Shown: piece after piece, positions 45,101 through 53,641 of the stretch
Layout of the letters: each line of letters starts with the position of its first letter
Numbering within the stretch: position 1 is the stretch's first letter
Assembly (NCBI GenBank): GCA_013396755.1
Contig: VWZF01006744.1
Location: forward strand, 90,542-154,541
DNA length: 64,000 bases
Reading direction: 5' to 3'
Source of the DNA: Sclerurus mexicanus
Lineage: Eukaryota; Chordata; Aves; Passeriformes; Furnariidae
Translations under genes and position numbers: made by a program
Notes under the pieces: generated by a model
What the model was told of the DNA's origin: nothing
The model's input: only the letters and a program-made list of their open reading frames with translations
Database searches by the model: none

Positions 45101-47256
45101 TTATTTGCTTTTTTAAAGTTGAGTTCTGATAACTACAGGTGAGATAAGGAACTTCTGACAGGACATTTACCAGCTTTGGTTGATCCTTCATTCAAGTTGG
45201 ACTCGGAGGTCTTTAGCCAGGTAGTAAGAAGTAAACAGTAAGATGACAATTTCTTTGTTTTAATCTGAAGGCTTACTGAAGTTGTGCGGATCAGCCTCAT
45301 TAATATAAGAAAAGCCATTAAAGGCCAAGTGTTGATGTCTTCTGAACTCGAAGATGTTTTCAACAGCATGCTAGTGGGAAAAGTACCAGCAATGTGGGCT
45401 GCCAAATCCTATCCATCACTGAAGCCTCTGGGAAGTTACGTGTCCGATCTGCTCTGTCGTTTGGTCTTCTTCCAGGTACGCTGAACTGACCCTGACAGGA
45501 CACTGCAGCTGAAAGCTGAGAGGGTGGAGTGTGTATCAGTCCTCACCCAGCAGTCCCCTGAGAGCTCCAGGTTGTGAACTGTCCACACATACCCAGGGCC
45601 AAACACACACTGCATTAGCAGCACTGGAATTAGCTGGGCAACTGCTCAGCAGGGTGAGTTGGGAGTATAATCCCTTGGTGCTAATCCAGTGCTGCTAGTG
45701 ATAGTTTCCATTCTTCTATTTCTAGAAGATCCATTTTAGTTTATGTGGATGTCTTAATGACTTCCCTGCTGGAAGGACACTGAGCTGGGTGTGAGAATGC
45801 TTTAGAAACAGTGCATAACAGGCACTATTATATATGTGGCTGTAAATCCATTTTCTTTCAATTTTGATAAAAAGTGGCACCACTTCCACACACTTTGAAC
45901 AGCTGTTTTATTCTTAACTCCCCTTCCATTGTTTCCCTTGCTTTCTTAGCACTCTTTTAAAATTACTTAAAATTTCAGGTATACTTTAAATAGCTGAGGT
46001 ACTGAAATGTAGTAGAACCCCATACAAGGTTTTTCCTACTGCCTTGTGTGGACAAGGCCCAAGATGTCCTTATCTGGCGTCTTGGCACTGGAATGATTTC
46101 CTCTCCTGGGATCTCCTAGCTGGAGTGAGTGCCCTGAGAGTGACCAGTGAAGAGACTGTATGAAAATTTGGCCTTTTTTCACGTTGGGAGATTGGTGTTT
46201 ACAAGACTGTAAAAGAGGGTATATTGATGAAAGTGTCCAAATTCAATCACTTTGCTTGGTTTTGCTGGCCAGCACCTAGACTTAAAAATATGCTTGTGCT
46301 CCTTTCTGGAATTTCTTTCTCAGTAGCACTGAGTGCTGGTTGTTTCAGAATGAGTGATTGTTCTTGTTGTCATTGTGAGTAACTGACTTCTGTGATTTGT
46401 TGTCTCTGAAAAACAGAGAACTGGTGGTTCCCATTAAGGAACTGAGGGTCCCATCAAGGTTTAGATCTCATTGTGCTCTTTGAATGTATCTGAAAAGACA
46501 TCCCTCTTCTGCTGAATTGGCACAGTGAAGCCACAAATGTATTTTTTTTTCTTACATTTGTTTTTTTCTTTCCATATTCAGGATTGGGTTGACAATGGGC
46601 CACCCATGGTCTTTTGGCTCTCAGGATTCTTCTTCACTCAGTCCTTTTTGACTGGTGTTTTACAAAACTATGCCAGAAAATACACCATCCCAATTGACCA
46701 CATTGGATTTGAATTTGAGGTAAGAAAAATGCAGAAGAATTTTGTTTTTCTTGAACAGTTTGAAACACATTATGGGGCAGCATGAAATAGAGTTTTCAGA
46801 TGAAAAGAGATTTTATTTAAAGGAGAAATTTCAGACTGGCACTTAGAGGATATAATATATTCCAGATAAAAACAAAATCAAGCAATGGTTTAATCATTCT
46901 AGGTGATGAAAGAGGAGCACACAATGGAGGAAACACCACAAGATGGGGCTTATGTGAGAGGCCTTTTTTTGGAAGGTGCACGGTGGGATAGAGAATCCTC
47001 GGTAATTGGAGAATCATTACCAAAAGTCCTTTACGATCCTTTGCCCATAATTTGGCTGAAACCTGGAGAAAGTTCCAAATTTCTTCATATGAACATCTAT
47101 TCATGCCCTGTATACAAGACAAGCGCAAGAAGAGGTGTCTTGTCCACCACTGGCCACTCCACCAATTATGTTCTCTCCATTGAACTGCCTTCAGACAAGC
47201 CACAGAAACACTGGATAAATCGAGGTGTGGCAGCACTGTGCCAGCTGGATGACTGA
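361..47256 (+). CDS. DNAH3: Dynein axonemal heavy chain 3 (5'-partial, 58 coding exons, spliced)
   Basis: Motor heavy chain of a single-headed inner dynein arm; it hydrolyses ATP to slide doublet microtubules in cilia and flagella. The spliced reading gives about 3,954 residues ending in TGA at 47254-47256. All 57 introns are GT-AG and phase matches at every join. Four P-loops are present: GPAGTGKT (17452-17475), GDPLSGKT (22842-22865), GPTGTGKT (27672-27695) and GVGGSGRQS (31675-31701), in the order AAA1 to AAA4. The last residues read LCQLDD, close to the mammalian DNAH3 end. Assignment to DNAH3 rather than DNAH7 or DNAH12 rests on remembered protein similarity and on LYRM1 lying next to it tail-to-tail, as in mammals. 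About 160 N-terminal residues, the start codon and the promoter lie upstream. The acceptor of the first visible exon (position 361, after TTTCGAAAG) is the least certain boundary. No frameshift or in-frame stop was seen. Confidence 0.96.
4041..4125 (+). repeat. Old amniote SINE/MIR-like remnant
   Basis: The stretch TGTAGCACCTA, then GTCCTGGATTAGGACTCCA and AAAGGCACTTTGGGGA, resembles the widespread amniote repeat containing 'gtagcacctag...accaggacccca...ggcactgtac'. It lies in the intron between exons 5 and 6, just after a short (TTTG)n run at 4017-4033 and a T-tract at 3995-4009. Identified from memory of the family only; strongly diverged. Confidence 0.45.
6353..6772 (+). mobile_element. 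CR1 LINE fragment, internal part of ORF2, sense orientation
   Basis: The plus strand encodes LINE ORF2 strings typical of chicken-repeat-1 elements: VGGPLGHSNHRMIEG, GVSRIAALDYWRAGFGLF, VPWES and GRRPAWLNRELRLEL. This is the region between endonuclease and reverse transcriptase. Both ends of the element are missing, so it is dead. An open frame of 155 codons (6407-6874) survives through it and runs on to the exon 11 acceptor of DNAH3. Confidence 0.85.
7060..8381 (+). other. DNAH3: DNAH3 intron 11, no recognised element
   Basis: A 1.3-kb AT-rich intron. I see no exon-like open frame with splice sites, no clear transposon and no RNA gene in it. It ends in a long T-tract before the exon 12 acceptor. 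Confidence 0.6.
9391..9450. repeat. Two short CR1-like 3' tails in opposite orientation
   Basis: GTTGGACTGGGTGATCTTAG reads as a sense CR1 3' end and is followed directly by AGAATCACTTAGGCTGG and AAAAGACCTCT, which read as an antisense CR1 3' end. Located in the intron between exons 13 and 14. Short and diverged, so the assignment is moderate. Confidence 0.5.
12933..16408 (+). other. DNAH3: DNAH3 exons 20-25: linker to AAA1 entry
   Basis: Exon coordinates: 12933-13069, 13734-13935, 14764-14856, 15165-15275, 15707-15821 and 16210-16408. This is the second half of the linker and the junction into the motor ring. Recognisable family strings are FFLSNDELLEILSETKDP (exon 21), VRGKLSSGARLTLGAL (exon 24) and LVITPLTDRCYR (exon 25), the last being the typical run-in to the AAA1 nucleotide site. 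No residue in these strings looks out of place for a working linker. Confidence 0.95.
14168..14185 (+). repeat. Short GATG microsatellite
   Basis: About four tandem copies of GATG/GATA in the DNAH3 intron between exons 21 and 22. No functional meaning seen. Confidence 0.7.
17611..17664 (+). mobile_element. CR1 LINE 3' tail, sense orientation
   Basis: GGTTGGACTTGAAAATCTTC, then AAGGTCTTTTCCAACCTAAT and GATTCTGTGATTCC, matches the 3' end of avian CR1 elements with the ATTCTGTG-type terminal octamer. A severely 5'-truncated copy in the intron after the AAA1 P-loop exon. Confidence 0.85.
18980..19292 (+). mobile_element. LTR-like avian interspersed repeat, copy 1 (partial)
   Basis: From GTTACTTGGGAAG through AGCATGACACCATATGG to CCCCAGTCAAAACCAGC this stretch aligns by eye, with gaps, to 47965-48309 in the same orientation. 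It looks like a repeat common in bird genomes that I believe is retroviral LTR-derived; the family name is not certain. No retroviral coding region is attached. Confidence 0.65.
21589..22799 (+). other. DNAH3: DNAH3 intron 31
   Basis: A 1.2-kb intron between the AAA1 and AAA2 exons. Apart from the SINE-like stretch at 21863-21985 I recognise nothing in it. Confidence 0.6.
21863..21985 (+). repeat. Old MIR-like (tRNA-derived) SINE remnant
   Basis: GTAGTCTAGTGAACAGAACT, then GGCCTGGCAGTCAGG and CCCTGTTCCCATTTCTATTC, matches the tRNA-related head and 'tctggagtcaggagacctgggttc' region of amniote MIR-like SINEs. A degraded CTTATGCTTCACCTC follows where the family has 'agtcacttcacctctc'. Old and diverged; assigned from memory of the family. 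Confidence 0.6.
22800..26909 (+). other. DNAH3: DNAH3 exons 32-38: AAA2 module
   Basis: Exon coordinates: 22800-22911, 23451-23692, 24297-24397, 24476-24581, 25598-25727, 26197-26433 and 26806-26909. AAA2 binds nucleotide but is usually regarded as structural. Its P-loop GDPLSGKT is at 22842-22865, and exon 33 carries the conserved string WIIFDGPVDAVWIENMN. Two donors are weak: exon 35 is taken to end before GTGCGA and exon 38 before GTTCAC. Both are forced by phase and by continuity with the expected protein (EEQRAL then VNDLFVWL; PGAK then VSELIIP). Confidence 0.93.
24582..25597 (+). other. DNAH3: DNAH3 intron 35 with open read-through
   Basis: Begins with the weak donor GTGCGA. The coding frame stays open into the intron for 29 codons (RDFIFYRG onward) and stops near 24669. 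The rest of the 1-kb intron shows no recognised element. Confidence 0.6.
28000..28055 (-). mobile_element. CR1 LINE 3' tail, antisense
   Basis: AGAATCCCAGACTGCTCTGA, then GTTGGAAGGGACCCCCAAGG and ATCACTGAAGG, is the reverse complement form of a CR1 3' end. Short truncated copy in the intron between exons 39 and 40. Confidence 0.75.
28526..29488 (+). other. DNAH3: DNAH3 intron 40, no recognised element
   Basis: About 960 bp of AT-rich intron with no clear repeat, RNA gene or extra exon. Confidence 0.55.
31402..32347 (+). other. DNAH3: DNAH3 exons 44-45: AAA4 module
   Basis: Exon coordinates: 31402-32068 and 32182-32347. AAA4 carries the P-loop GVGGSGRQS at 31675-31701, with arginine where a classical Walker A has lysine; this is usual for AAA4 of axonemal dyneins. 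The Walker B-like string FLFCDNQIKDE and the conserved LNTGDVPNIF follow. Exon 45 starts with AMSPIGDAFRNRLRMFP. The exon 44 donor is the weak GTCTGT, and exon 45 ends before GTATGA although the frame stays open past it. Five CpG dinucleotides are packed into 31683-31704. Confidence 0.95.
32665..35081 (+). other. DNAH3: DNAH3 exons 46-48: stalk, first coiled-coil helix
   Basis: Exon coordinates: 32665-32881, 33849-34031 and 34883-35081. These close AAA4 (SYVELILTFKTLLN) and run into the ascending helix of the stalk that carries the microtubule-binding tip. Exon 47 is a heptad-like, Glu/Lys-rich stretch beginning VAEMQKELTALQPEL. Exon 48 contains ALDTLNPSDISLVK and the proline-rich turn PSGSGK, completed by the first bases of exon 49. 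This leads toward the microtubule-binding domain. Confidence 0.95.
32882..33848 (+). other. DNAH3: DNAH3 intron 46, no recognised element
   Basis: About 970 bp of AT-rich intron inside the stalk-coding region. Nothing recognisable beyond the splice signals. Confidence 0.55.
35082..35989 (+). other. DNAH3: DNAH3 intron 48, no recognised element
   Basis: About 900 bp. It holds several overlapping short open frames in all plus frames between 35200 and 35700, none with homology I recognise or matching splice sites. It precedes the large exon 49. Confidence 0.55.
35990..38131 (+). other. DNAH3: DNAH3 exon 49: stalk tip, second helix and AAA5 in one large exon
   Basis: A single open exon of 2,142 bp (714 codons), entered and left in phase 1; acceptor ATATAG before GTAAAATGG, donor GTGAGT. 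It holds the microtubule-binding tip (NVSSACEGLCKWVRAMEVYD near 36157), the descending stalk helix (about 36230-36480, rich in Glu, Lys and Arg), the AAA5 region starting at LLSSGTVAYLGAFTVDYR, and the long helical segment PELEEKKNQL with MGYKPVAVHSA further on. The late part contains EEAFPDAW and the lead into AAA6. The other exons average about 170 bp, so this one is a clear outlier in size. Confidence 0.97.
38132..39101 (+). other. DNAH3: DNAH3 intron 49, no recognised element
   Basis: About 970 bp between the large exon 49 and AAA6. It contains a short T-tract near 38830; no repeat family or exon recognised. Confidence 0.55.
39102..41339 (+). other. DNAH3: DNAH3 exons 50-52: AAA6
   Basis: Exon coordinates: 39102-39327, 39648-39892 and 41223-41339. 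This is the last ring module, which does not bind nucleotide. Diagnostic strings are LGQGQGPIAAKMI and GTWVVLQNCHLATSWMP (exon 50), FRLWLTSYPSEKFPVSILQN (exons 50/51), and GWNIPYEFNESDLRIS (exons 51/52). Phases 2 and 1 are respected at the joins. Confidence 0.97.
39893..41222 (+). other. DNAH3: DNAH3 intron 51, no recognised element
   Basis: About 1.3 kb, AT-rich, no recognised repeat family or extra exon. Splits the glycine codon between FGPL and WNIPYEF. Confidence 0.55.
43120..44553 (+). other. DNAH3: DNAH3 intron 54 (largest visible intron), no recognised element
   Basis: About 1.4 kb. I see no transposon, RNA gene or coding exon in it. Confidence 0.55.
45476..46581 (+). other. DNAH3: DNAH3 intron 56, no recognised element
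   Basis: About 1.1 kb without recognised content, ending in a strong polypyrimidine tract (TTTTTTTCTTTCC) before exon 57. Confidence 0.55.
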
Positions 47257-47689
47257 GAGGATGCAAGTAAAACACTCACATTTTGTTCTTGTAAAGGTAT
47301 ACTTTACTCCTCAACAGCTGCATGGTTTGGTTTTTTGAATGAAATTGGGCCTAAAGAGTTTTGATGCTGATTTTAAAGGGAATCTACTTCACAGCTCTTG
47401 CAAATAAGACTCTGGATTTGCCAACCACTTCTGTGTCCCAGGAGTACATAGGGCAAGGAGGGAGGAGGTGAGAATATTCTGTTGTCAACATATAAAACCA
47501 GTCCTCAGCTAGAATGAACTGCCAGAGCTGTATCATAAAACTATAGTCATTTCTTGATGAAGTGTCTCAGAATTTCCATGGAAAACTTCTAGACAGCATG
47601 TGTATGGGGAGCCTGCCATTTCTCAGAACAGTATGCTTGTCCCATCATTTTTTAACTTTTGGGTTTTTTAAATTTCATTATTATTTACC

Positions 47690-48310
47690 TACATATCCCA
47701 GGTAACCTGGCAAAAGGAGCTGTTTCCTTTCTCCCATAGTTGCACTTTACTTCCTTCCAGCCAGCAGCCAAGCCCTACGCAGCCACTCACCAGAGAGATC
47801 AGGGGGAGAACTGGCAGGGTAAAAGCGAGAGAACTCTTGGGTTCAGATAAAGACAGTTTAATAGGGGAAGCAAAAGCTGTGCACACAAGCAAAGCAAAGC
47901 AAAAAAAAGGAATTAATTCACTGCTTCCCATGGGCAGGCAGGTGCTCAGCAGGGCCCCATCACATGTAACATCTACTTGGGAAGACAAACACCATCACTG
48001 CAAACATCCCCCCTTTCTCCTCCTTCCCCTCACTTTATATACTGAGCATGATGTCATATAGTCTGGAATATCCCTTTGGTCAATTTGGGGTCACCTGTCC
48101 TGGCTGTGTCTCCTTCCAACCTCCAAGGCACCCTCAGCCCCCTCACCAGCCTGGCAGAAAAGCAAAAAAGCCTTGGCTCTTTGAGCCCTGCTCAGCAAAA
48201 CCAAAAACATCTCTATATTATCAACCCTGTGTTCAGCACAAATCCAAAATACAGCCCCATACCAGCCCCTGTGAAGAAAAGTAACTCTGCCCCAGCCAAA
48301 CTCAGCACAC
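47690..48310 (+). mobile_element. LTR-like avian interspersed repeat, copy 2 (longer)
   Basis: Starts near ATCCCAGGTAACCTGGCAAA and ends near CCCAGCCAAACTCAGCACA. Its right part, from TACTTGGGAAGACAAAC, matches the copy at 18980-19292 in the same orientation, including GGAATATCCC and CAGCACAAATCCAAAA. It resembles a bird LTR-type repeat; exact ends and family are uncertain and no viral genes are present. It lies about 430 bp after the DNAH3 stop. Confidence 0.65.
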
Positions 48311-48419
48311 TTCCTCATCTTGCTCTCTTGCATGTGGGACTAACAACCTCCTGAAATTTTCTACTTCTTTAAGCCCTTTCATCAGAGAAGCTCAAAGTAG
48401 CTTGCAAGCATTAATTAAA

Positions 48420-48425
48420 AATAAA
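48420..48425 (+). terminator. First canonical AATAAA downstream of DNAH3 (weak candidate)
   Basis: This AATAAA is about 1.16 kb past the DNAH3 stop and lies beyond an LTR-like repeat. Non-canonical TATAAA (47491) and CATAAA (47534) sit closer and could be the true signals. The choice cannot be made from sequence alone. Confidence 0.25.
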
Positions 48426-48440
48426 ATAGCCTGAACATCT

Positions 48441-48735
48441 TCAAAGAGCTGTGCAGTCATTAACTAATCCCCGCAGCATGCCAGGAAGGTACTAAAGATG
48501 CATCATTAGACTTGTTGTGTACACAGTACAAGAGAAACACAAAGATCAAGGCAAACATTTAAAAAACATACACTGCATAAATATCCAGTAATTTGGGGTC
48601 TCGTATGTTTTTTCATTGCCCAAATAGAAGCATTTTAATGACTTGCTCAAGGCCTCACGAAGTCAGAGATGCTGCCATCATTCAGCAATTCCCAGTATCC
48701 TGCTACAAGCATGAAGGGATGCTGCTACTCTTTAA
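48441..48735 (-). repeat. Old MIR-like SINE remnant, antisense
   Basis: Plus-strand strings TCATTAACTAATCCCCGCAG and GACTTGCTCAAGGCCTCACG followed by AAGTCAGAGATGCTG match the reverse-complement form of amniote MIR-like SINEs ('taatcctcacaacaccc', 'gacttgcccaaggtcacacagcaagtcag'). The two parts are separated by about 150 bp of less similar sequence. Assigned from memory of the family. Confidence 0.55.
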
Positions 48736-51700
48736 CATCCCGTTCTTGTCATAGGAATTTATCTGTTGTGTTGTGCTTAGCTGTGACAGGTGACAACAGC
48801 GTTCATTATTGTTTTAGTAACCATTGGTTTGTTTTATACAGACATCAACAGAATAGTAACAGTTAAGAACGGTAAGGCAGAAGTGCTAGAGTTGTGCTCT
48901 GCGTGAAGGCACACACAGGTAAACAGTGTCTCCATGTACCACACTGGATGCCTCATTAACAGGACACTGTGCAGGCATTTGGTGCATCGTTATTGTTACA
49001 CAGTGACTAAGGCAAAGATGTCAGGCCAGGCCACTTCATGGATGTTTGTTTTAATACAAGGGACAGAGATGTGCAGGTGTTGCAAATTACTGATAGGAAG
49101 AAAGTACTCTTAACTAATTGGACTAAATGATATTTGGCACCCCTACCAAAATAAAACTCGTTTATTGATGTTAGAGCACAGCCATCCAAACAGACAACAA
49201 TTTTTCAGAGGAGAATCATGTGTCAGCAGATCTATAAATAAAGATTAATTAAAATTGATCATTGAAAAAATACTTTTCTTTAGGCTTCTTCTTGCTGCTA
49301 TTGCAAACACAGTCCTCTAAATTAAACCATTAAAAAAAAAAAGTCAGATTTGCTTTGCTGCCTAAGTTATATTTTATGGAGATAATTACTTTTAAACTGT
49401 TGGAAATCTGTGTCATAGCTTGCCATGTGGATTTCCTGTTAACACCCTTTTGTGAGCAAACAGTAATTGATCTTTATTAAATGACACAGTTATGGTTCTT
49501 CTGAACATATTGCGACTTTGCTCCTACAAGTGTGCAGTGTCCTTGTGACTCTGTTGATTTTCTAAATGCTTCCTCTGTGTTGATGCCTAGATTTGATATG
49601 AAGGCATCTCTTGGAATGCAATTAAAGATGTATTTCAAGCTTTTGTAGATGTGACCAAAAATATGAAAATAAGAGAGGAGTCTATAAAAGAGGGTTTGTG
49701 CATCTGTTGCCTGTCCCTTTGCCAGGGATCAGGCATGGCTGAGTGGCTGACGATTATTGCAGACTGGGATTTCCTGGGCTGTCCCCCTATCTGAGAAAAA
49801 AGTAATGGGATTTAATGCCAAGGGATATCTGTCTTAGAGATATTTTTCTGTGGTTTTTCGAAATAAGCTCCCCAACCTTATTTCCTGAGCATTGTCTAGA
49901 CCTTCCTGGAGAATGATAAGTTGGCTAAACATTAGAATTCCCCAGCTCTCTTGGCTGAGATGCATTAAAACCAAATCAAACCAAACCAAAAAATGCAACA
50001 AAAAGTCAATTCAGCTGCTTCTTGGACATGATAAAAATGTGAAAAATTTTTGGACAAAGAGCCTTGTAATAGTAGTATTAGAATTCTTGGTTTAGATTTA
50101 GTATTTCCATCTCTTAATTAGAAGCACTCATTAAATAAACCACAAAACCCGCCTATAATTACTGCAAATCATAGATTCACAGCCTTGCTAATAACTCAAA
50201 GCAGATGGAAAAAAATGCAGTATACAGACATTATAGAGCAAGAGATATTTCTGCCTTAGCAGAGACAGATTTTCAGCTAGGGATGCTATGGAACAGATAA
50301 GGTTTGTACATTTTCTTAGGAGATTGAAACCTTTGTCTTATCTGTACAAAAATCCATTTCAGAAAATACCATCTCTGTTGATTTTAACGTTGTTGGGCTG
50401 TTAAAGGGACAATTACACAACGAAAAAGCAAAAGACCATACCAAGGCCCCCAAATATTCCTGCAGCATAATGAGCTTTTCCTCACCCCAGACAATGTTGA
50501 GCGATACATGAAGTAAGCAGGTGCCAAATTCATCTTCCTAAATGACTGTGTGCTTGCTAATGTTAGTCATAAGTGCATGGCTTCATAAATTACAACCTTA
50601 CTAACGATGGATTTAGGGACAGAACATCCAGAAGGGAGGTGTTATTTAGAGATTCTGGACCAGATACCATGTCAACAAATTATTACTGCAGTGCCTACCA
50701 GTTAGCTTGCAGGAGAGTTCATGCACTGACTCAGGGGTTTTATTTCAAAAGAATATAATGTCATCTTTTCTTCTAAATTATTCTAAAGCATGTCCTGACT
50801 CGTGTGATAAATTGGAAAGAGACAGTATTTGCTGGAAGGGGAGTAAGAGAAAGTTCAGAAGTACAGAACAGAGTGTGCACTGACTGGTTGAATCCAGTGC
50901 ATTGCAAATTCTGCAGAACTCAGAGGCATTTTAGGACAGCATCTTTTTCCAAGTAAAATTAATGTGTAGGAACGACATTGTGCAATCACTGCGATACGTC
51001 TTGACAGAAGTTATACAGTCATTGGCATTAAATACAAGTACCAGTTGAGATGTTTGTTGGCCTGACTGAGTTTGTTGCTGGACTGAGTTGCAGATGAAAT
51101 TTTTTTAATGAAACTCCCTCAAAGTAGTTTGACCTCCAAAAACAAAGGACTCTAGTTAAGGCAGATTCCCCTTCCCATACAGAGTTTAACTTTTGCTGCA
51201 AAATAAAGGTTTTCCTCTCCAGACTTGACAAAAGAGCTGCTCTAGTCCTTCCTGTAGCTGAACAGCTGAAAATTTTAACAGATTTCAGTCTTTGCCTTCT
51301 GATGCTGGAGAGTAATGAGGATGAGGCACAAGTTAATAATTTCTCAAACACTTATTTTGAAAAATCATTAGGCTTTCTAGCAGTTTAAGGCATTTCAAAT
51401 AATGTGATGCCGTTACTGCAGTTCACCTTGCTGGCTTCTCAGTTAAGCAGTAACTCATTTGAGTTACTTGGGGTTACTTGAACCTGTTTCAAATTGCTTA
51501 TTTGTATTTTCCTTCAGAGTTAAAGTCATATTGTTATTTCAATTTGGTGTAAATCTTCTGTAATCTTAGGGGTGTTCTTTTGAAATAATCTACATCTTAC
51601 AGTATGTGCTTAGGAAAGAGTTGTGACTGTAAGACAGTAAATTTAGACTGCTCATTTACAGGGCTGTTCATTCACCTGATGTGTCACAGCATCAGTACCT

Positions 51701-53410
51701 TCATTAGCCACATGAATTTCAACAATTCAAAAGATGCAAATGATAGTTCAATGACAAAGAGTGAGCTTAAGCTTCCATTCAAACCCCTTGTCTCGGCACA
51801 TTTTGACTTGGCTCCGTTGACACATGCCTACCGTGGTGTATCAGAGGATAGGAAAAGACTGTATTTGGACTTCTTTCAATGAAGGATTAAGCAGTGTATG
51901 TAATCATGTAATTTTTTCACTCTTTTTATTCCATCCCCCTTTTCCTAGGCTGAAGGACTTTTGTTTTGTGTCTTCCTGACAGCAGTGCATTTGCAAAGCT
52001 CCCACTGACAGGCAGAATAATGGCATTTTACCTATTACTTCCCACATGAGGCATTCCCAGGAAATAATTATATGGGCAGAGATGCCTTTGTGGACTGGGG
52101 CCATGAAGCATAGTGAGAAATTGGGCCAGCCAGTACCTGTCATGCTGACTCACTCTTCTTACTGTTTCCTTGTACTTTCTCATGCGCTTGTACTTTTTTC
52201 ACTCTTACAAGTGCATTCCTGGGGGAGTGACTGTCAGTCTGTTCTGCACATTACCAGTTCTAACTTACTTTTCAGGTGGACAAAGTTATTTCTTTGTCAT
52301 TTTCTATTAGAGCTTGGAGAGTTTAGGATGAGTTGGAGACCTCAGAAAATGAATTTCACTGATTTCCCCTCCTTTAACAGGAAATCATACACACTGCATT
52401 TTTCAAATTTGCTGGTTTTGCCACTATTAACTTTGGGCTGGAACAGGTTGTCCTTAAAGCTCTATGGACTGTGCTTAGGTGGTGTCCAGTACAGTGTGGC
52501 TCTTGTCCCCAGCTGGGTCTCCTTGACACCTCCAGCCTGAAGGACAGAAGGCTCCCCTGACTTACCTGAAGAGAACATGTGAACAGCCTGGGAAAGTCAG
52601 AGGACTGAAAAGGAGGCAAAATAATTGACAACCAGTGAGAGGAAAATTAATTTAATTTTAATTCCATTCATGAGGCACCTGTGAAACAGAAGTACCCCTC
52701 AAATTTAGGAGACTTGTAGATACTTTCTTTCACTACAGTTGGAGTTCTGTCCATAATCCAGGGGTTAAAACCTAACACTAAAATTATCCTTGAGAAAATC
52801 CCCATAGTGATTATGCTGAAAAACTGACCATGTGAAAGCACAGTGAGGACACCAAAGCTTGTTCCCATAGTGCTACCCTGAAGGGAGAGTTTTCAGTCAG
52901 TCCATACATGGGAACCTGAGGAACCCAACACTGGAATGTTTTACTCAGAGTTGTGCAATGGCATTCCAAACTTTGAATTTCACACCCACACCCTCTCCAA
53001 AGGAAGGGGAAAAAAGCTGACTTGGAGGCTCTAGGCCACTCCTTTGCAGTTTGCATAAAGGAAGGAGTAGTGGTACTTCTGTTGTGTCTTTGCTACTGCC
53101 AGTTCAGGAACAAAACTTCACCATAAGGTGAAACTGGAGTGTCTCTCCAGGGACAACAGGCAGAGCAGGGACAAGAGAGGAAGGGGAGCAGCTGCCTGAT
53201 AACAGCCTGTATTCCCACTTGCATTCAGGAGCTCTGGAGGCACTGTGTCCACTTGATTCTCCTGGGCTCCCTTAATTTTGGCTGAGCCTTACACAAGGCA
53301 CGCAAGCCACAACTGAGCACACAATCCTCAAACCACCAGAGAACCCTGGTGTAGTTTAACAGGGTTTGAAAACCTGCTCTAATTTGTCCTGATGTTGAAG
53401 TAATCTTTGT
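48736..53410. other. Intergenic region between DNAH3 and LYRM1, no gene recognised
   Basis: About 4.7 kb of AT-rich, apparently unique sequence. Open frames are short (the longest is 164 codons at 52046-52540) and show no homology or splice signals I recognise. A short imperfect CCAAA repeat occurs at 49967-49993. Confidence 0.6.
49967..49993 (+). repeat. Short CCAAA microsatellite
   Basis: About four imperfect copies of CCAAA/TCAAA followed by an A-run in intergenic sequence. No further meaning seen. Confidence 0.65.
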
Positions 53411-53440
53411 ATCACACCTTGCTCCTTGAAAAGTGTTACT

Positions 53441-53446
53441 TTTATT
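53441..53446 (-). terminator. LYRM1: Candidate LYRM1 polyadenylation signal
   Basis: The plus strand reads TTTATT, giving AATAAA on the minus strand about 196 bp downstream of the LYRM1 stop codon. It is the first canonical signal after the stop, which would make a short 3' UTR of about 200-230 bases. Not proven; cleavage would fall near 53415-53430. Confidence 0.55.
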
Positions 53447-53641
53447 GACGAGTCAGTGGTTGAAGGGTAATAAATAATACACCAAGCTTATCCATCATAT
53501 GCAATGTATCAATTGGCTTTTTGGCCTCAGGAAATGTGTGAGTGACCAGAAGAACTTCGTTCACTGTTGTGCACACAAATCACCTGGATTGCAATTCACA
53601 GCTTAAAGGATGTGATTACACATCACACTTTAAACGGTGGG

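Larger units (their letters stand above)
42072..47256 (+). other. DNAH3: DNAH3 exons 53-58: C-terminal domain and stop
   Basis: Exon coordinates: 42072-42226, 42952-43119, 44554-44696, 45271-45475, 46582-46719 and 46903-47256. They encode the C-terminal cap of the motor. Recognisable strings are YGGRVTDDKDRRLL (exon 53), HPEVFGLHENADITKDNQET (exon 54), GKVPAMWAAKSYPSLKPLG (exon 56), FFFTQSFLTGVLQNYARK (exon 57) and GLFLEGARWDR and YKTSARRG (exon 58). The stop is TGA at 47254. The 3' end of the transcript is not clear: no AATAAA occurs before 48420, only the variants TATAAA (47491) and CATAAA (47534). Confidence 0.96.

Noticed and set aside
361..47256. Assignment to DNAH7 or DNAH12
   Set aside because: Tail strings such as YVLMDP and WIPTC with the downstream LYRM1 neighbour fit DNAH3; DNAH7 and DNAH12 have different neighbours.
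52046..52540. 164-codon open frame in the intergenic region
   Set aside because: It starts and ends arbitrarily, has no recognised domain, no splice signals and low-complexity hydrophobic composition; chance is likely.
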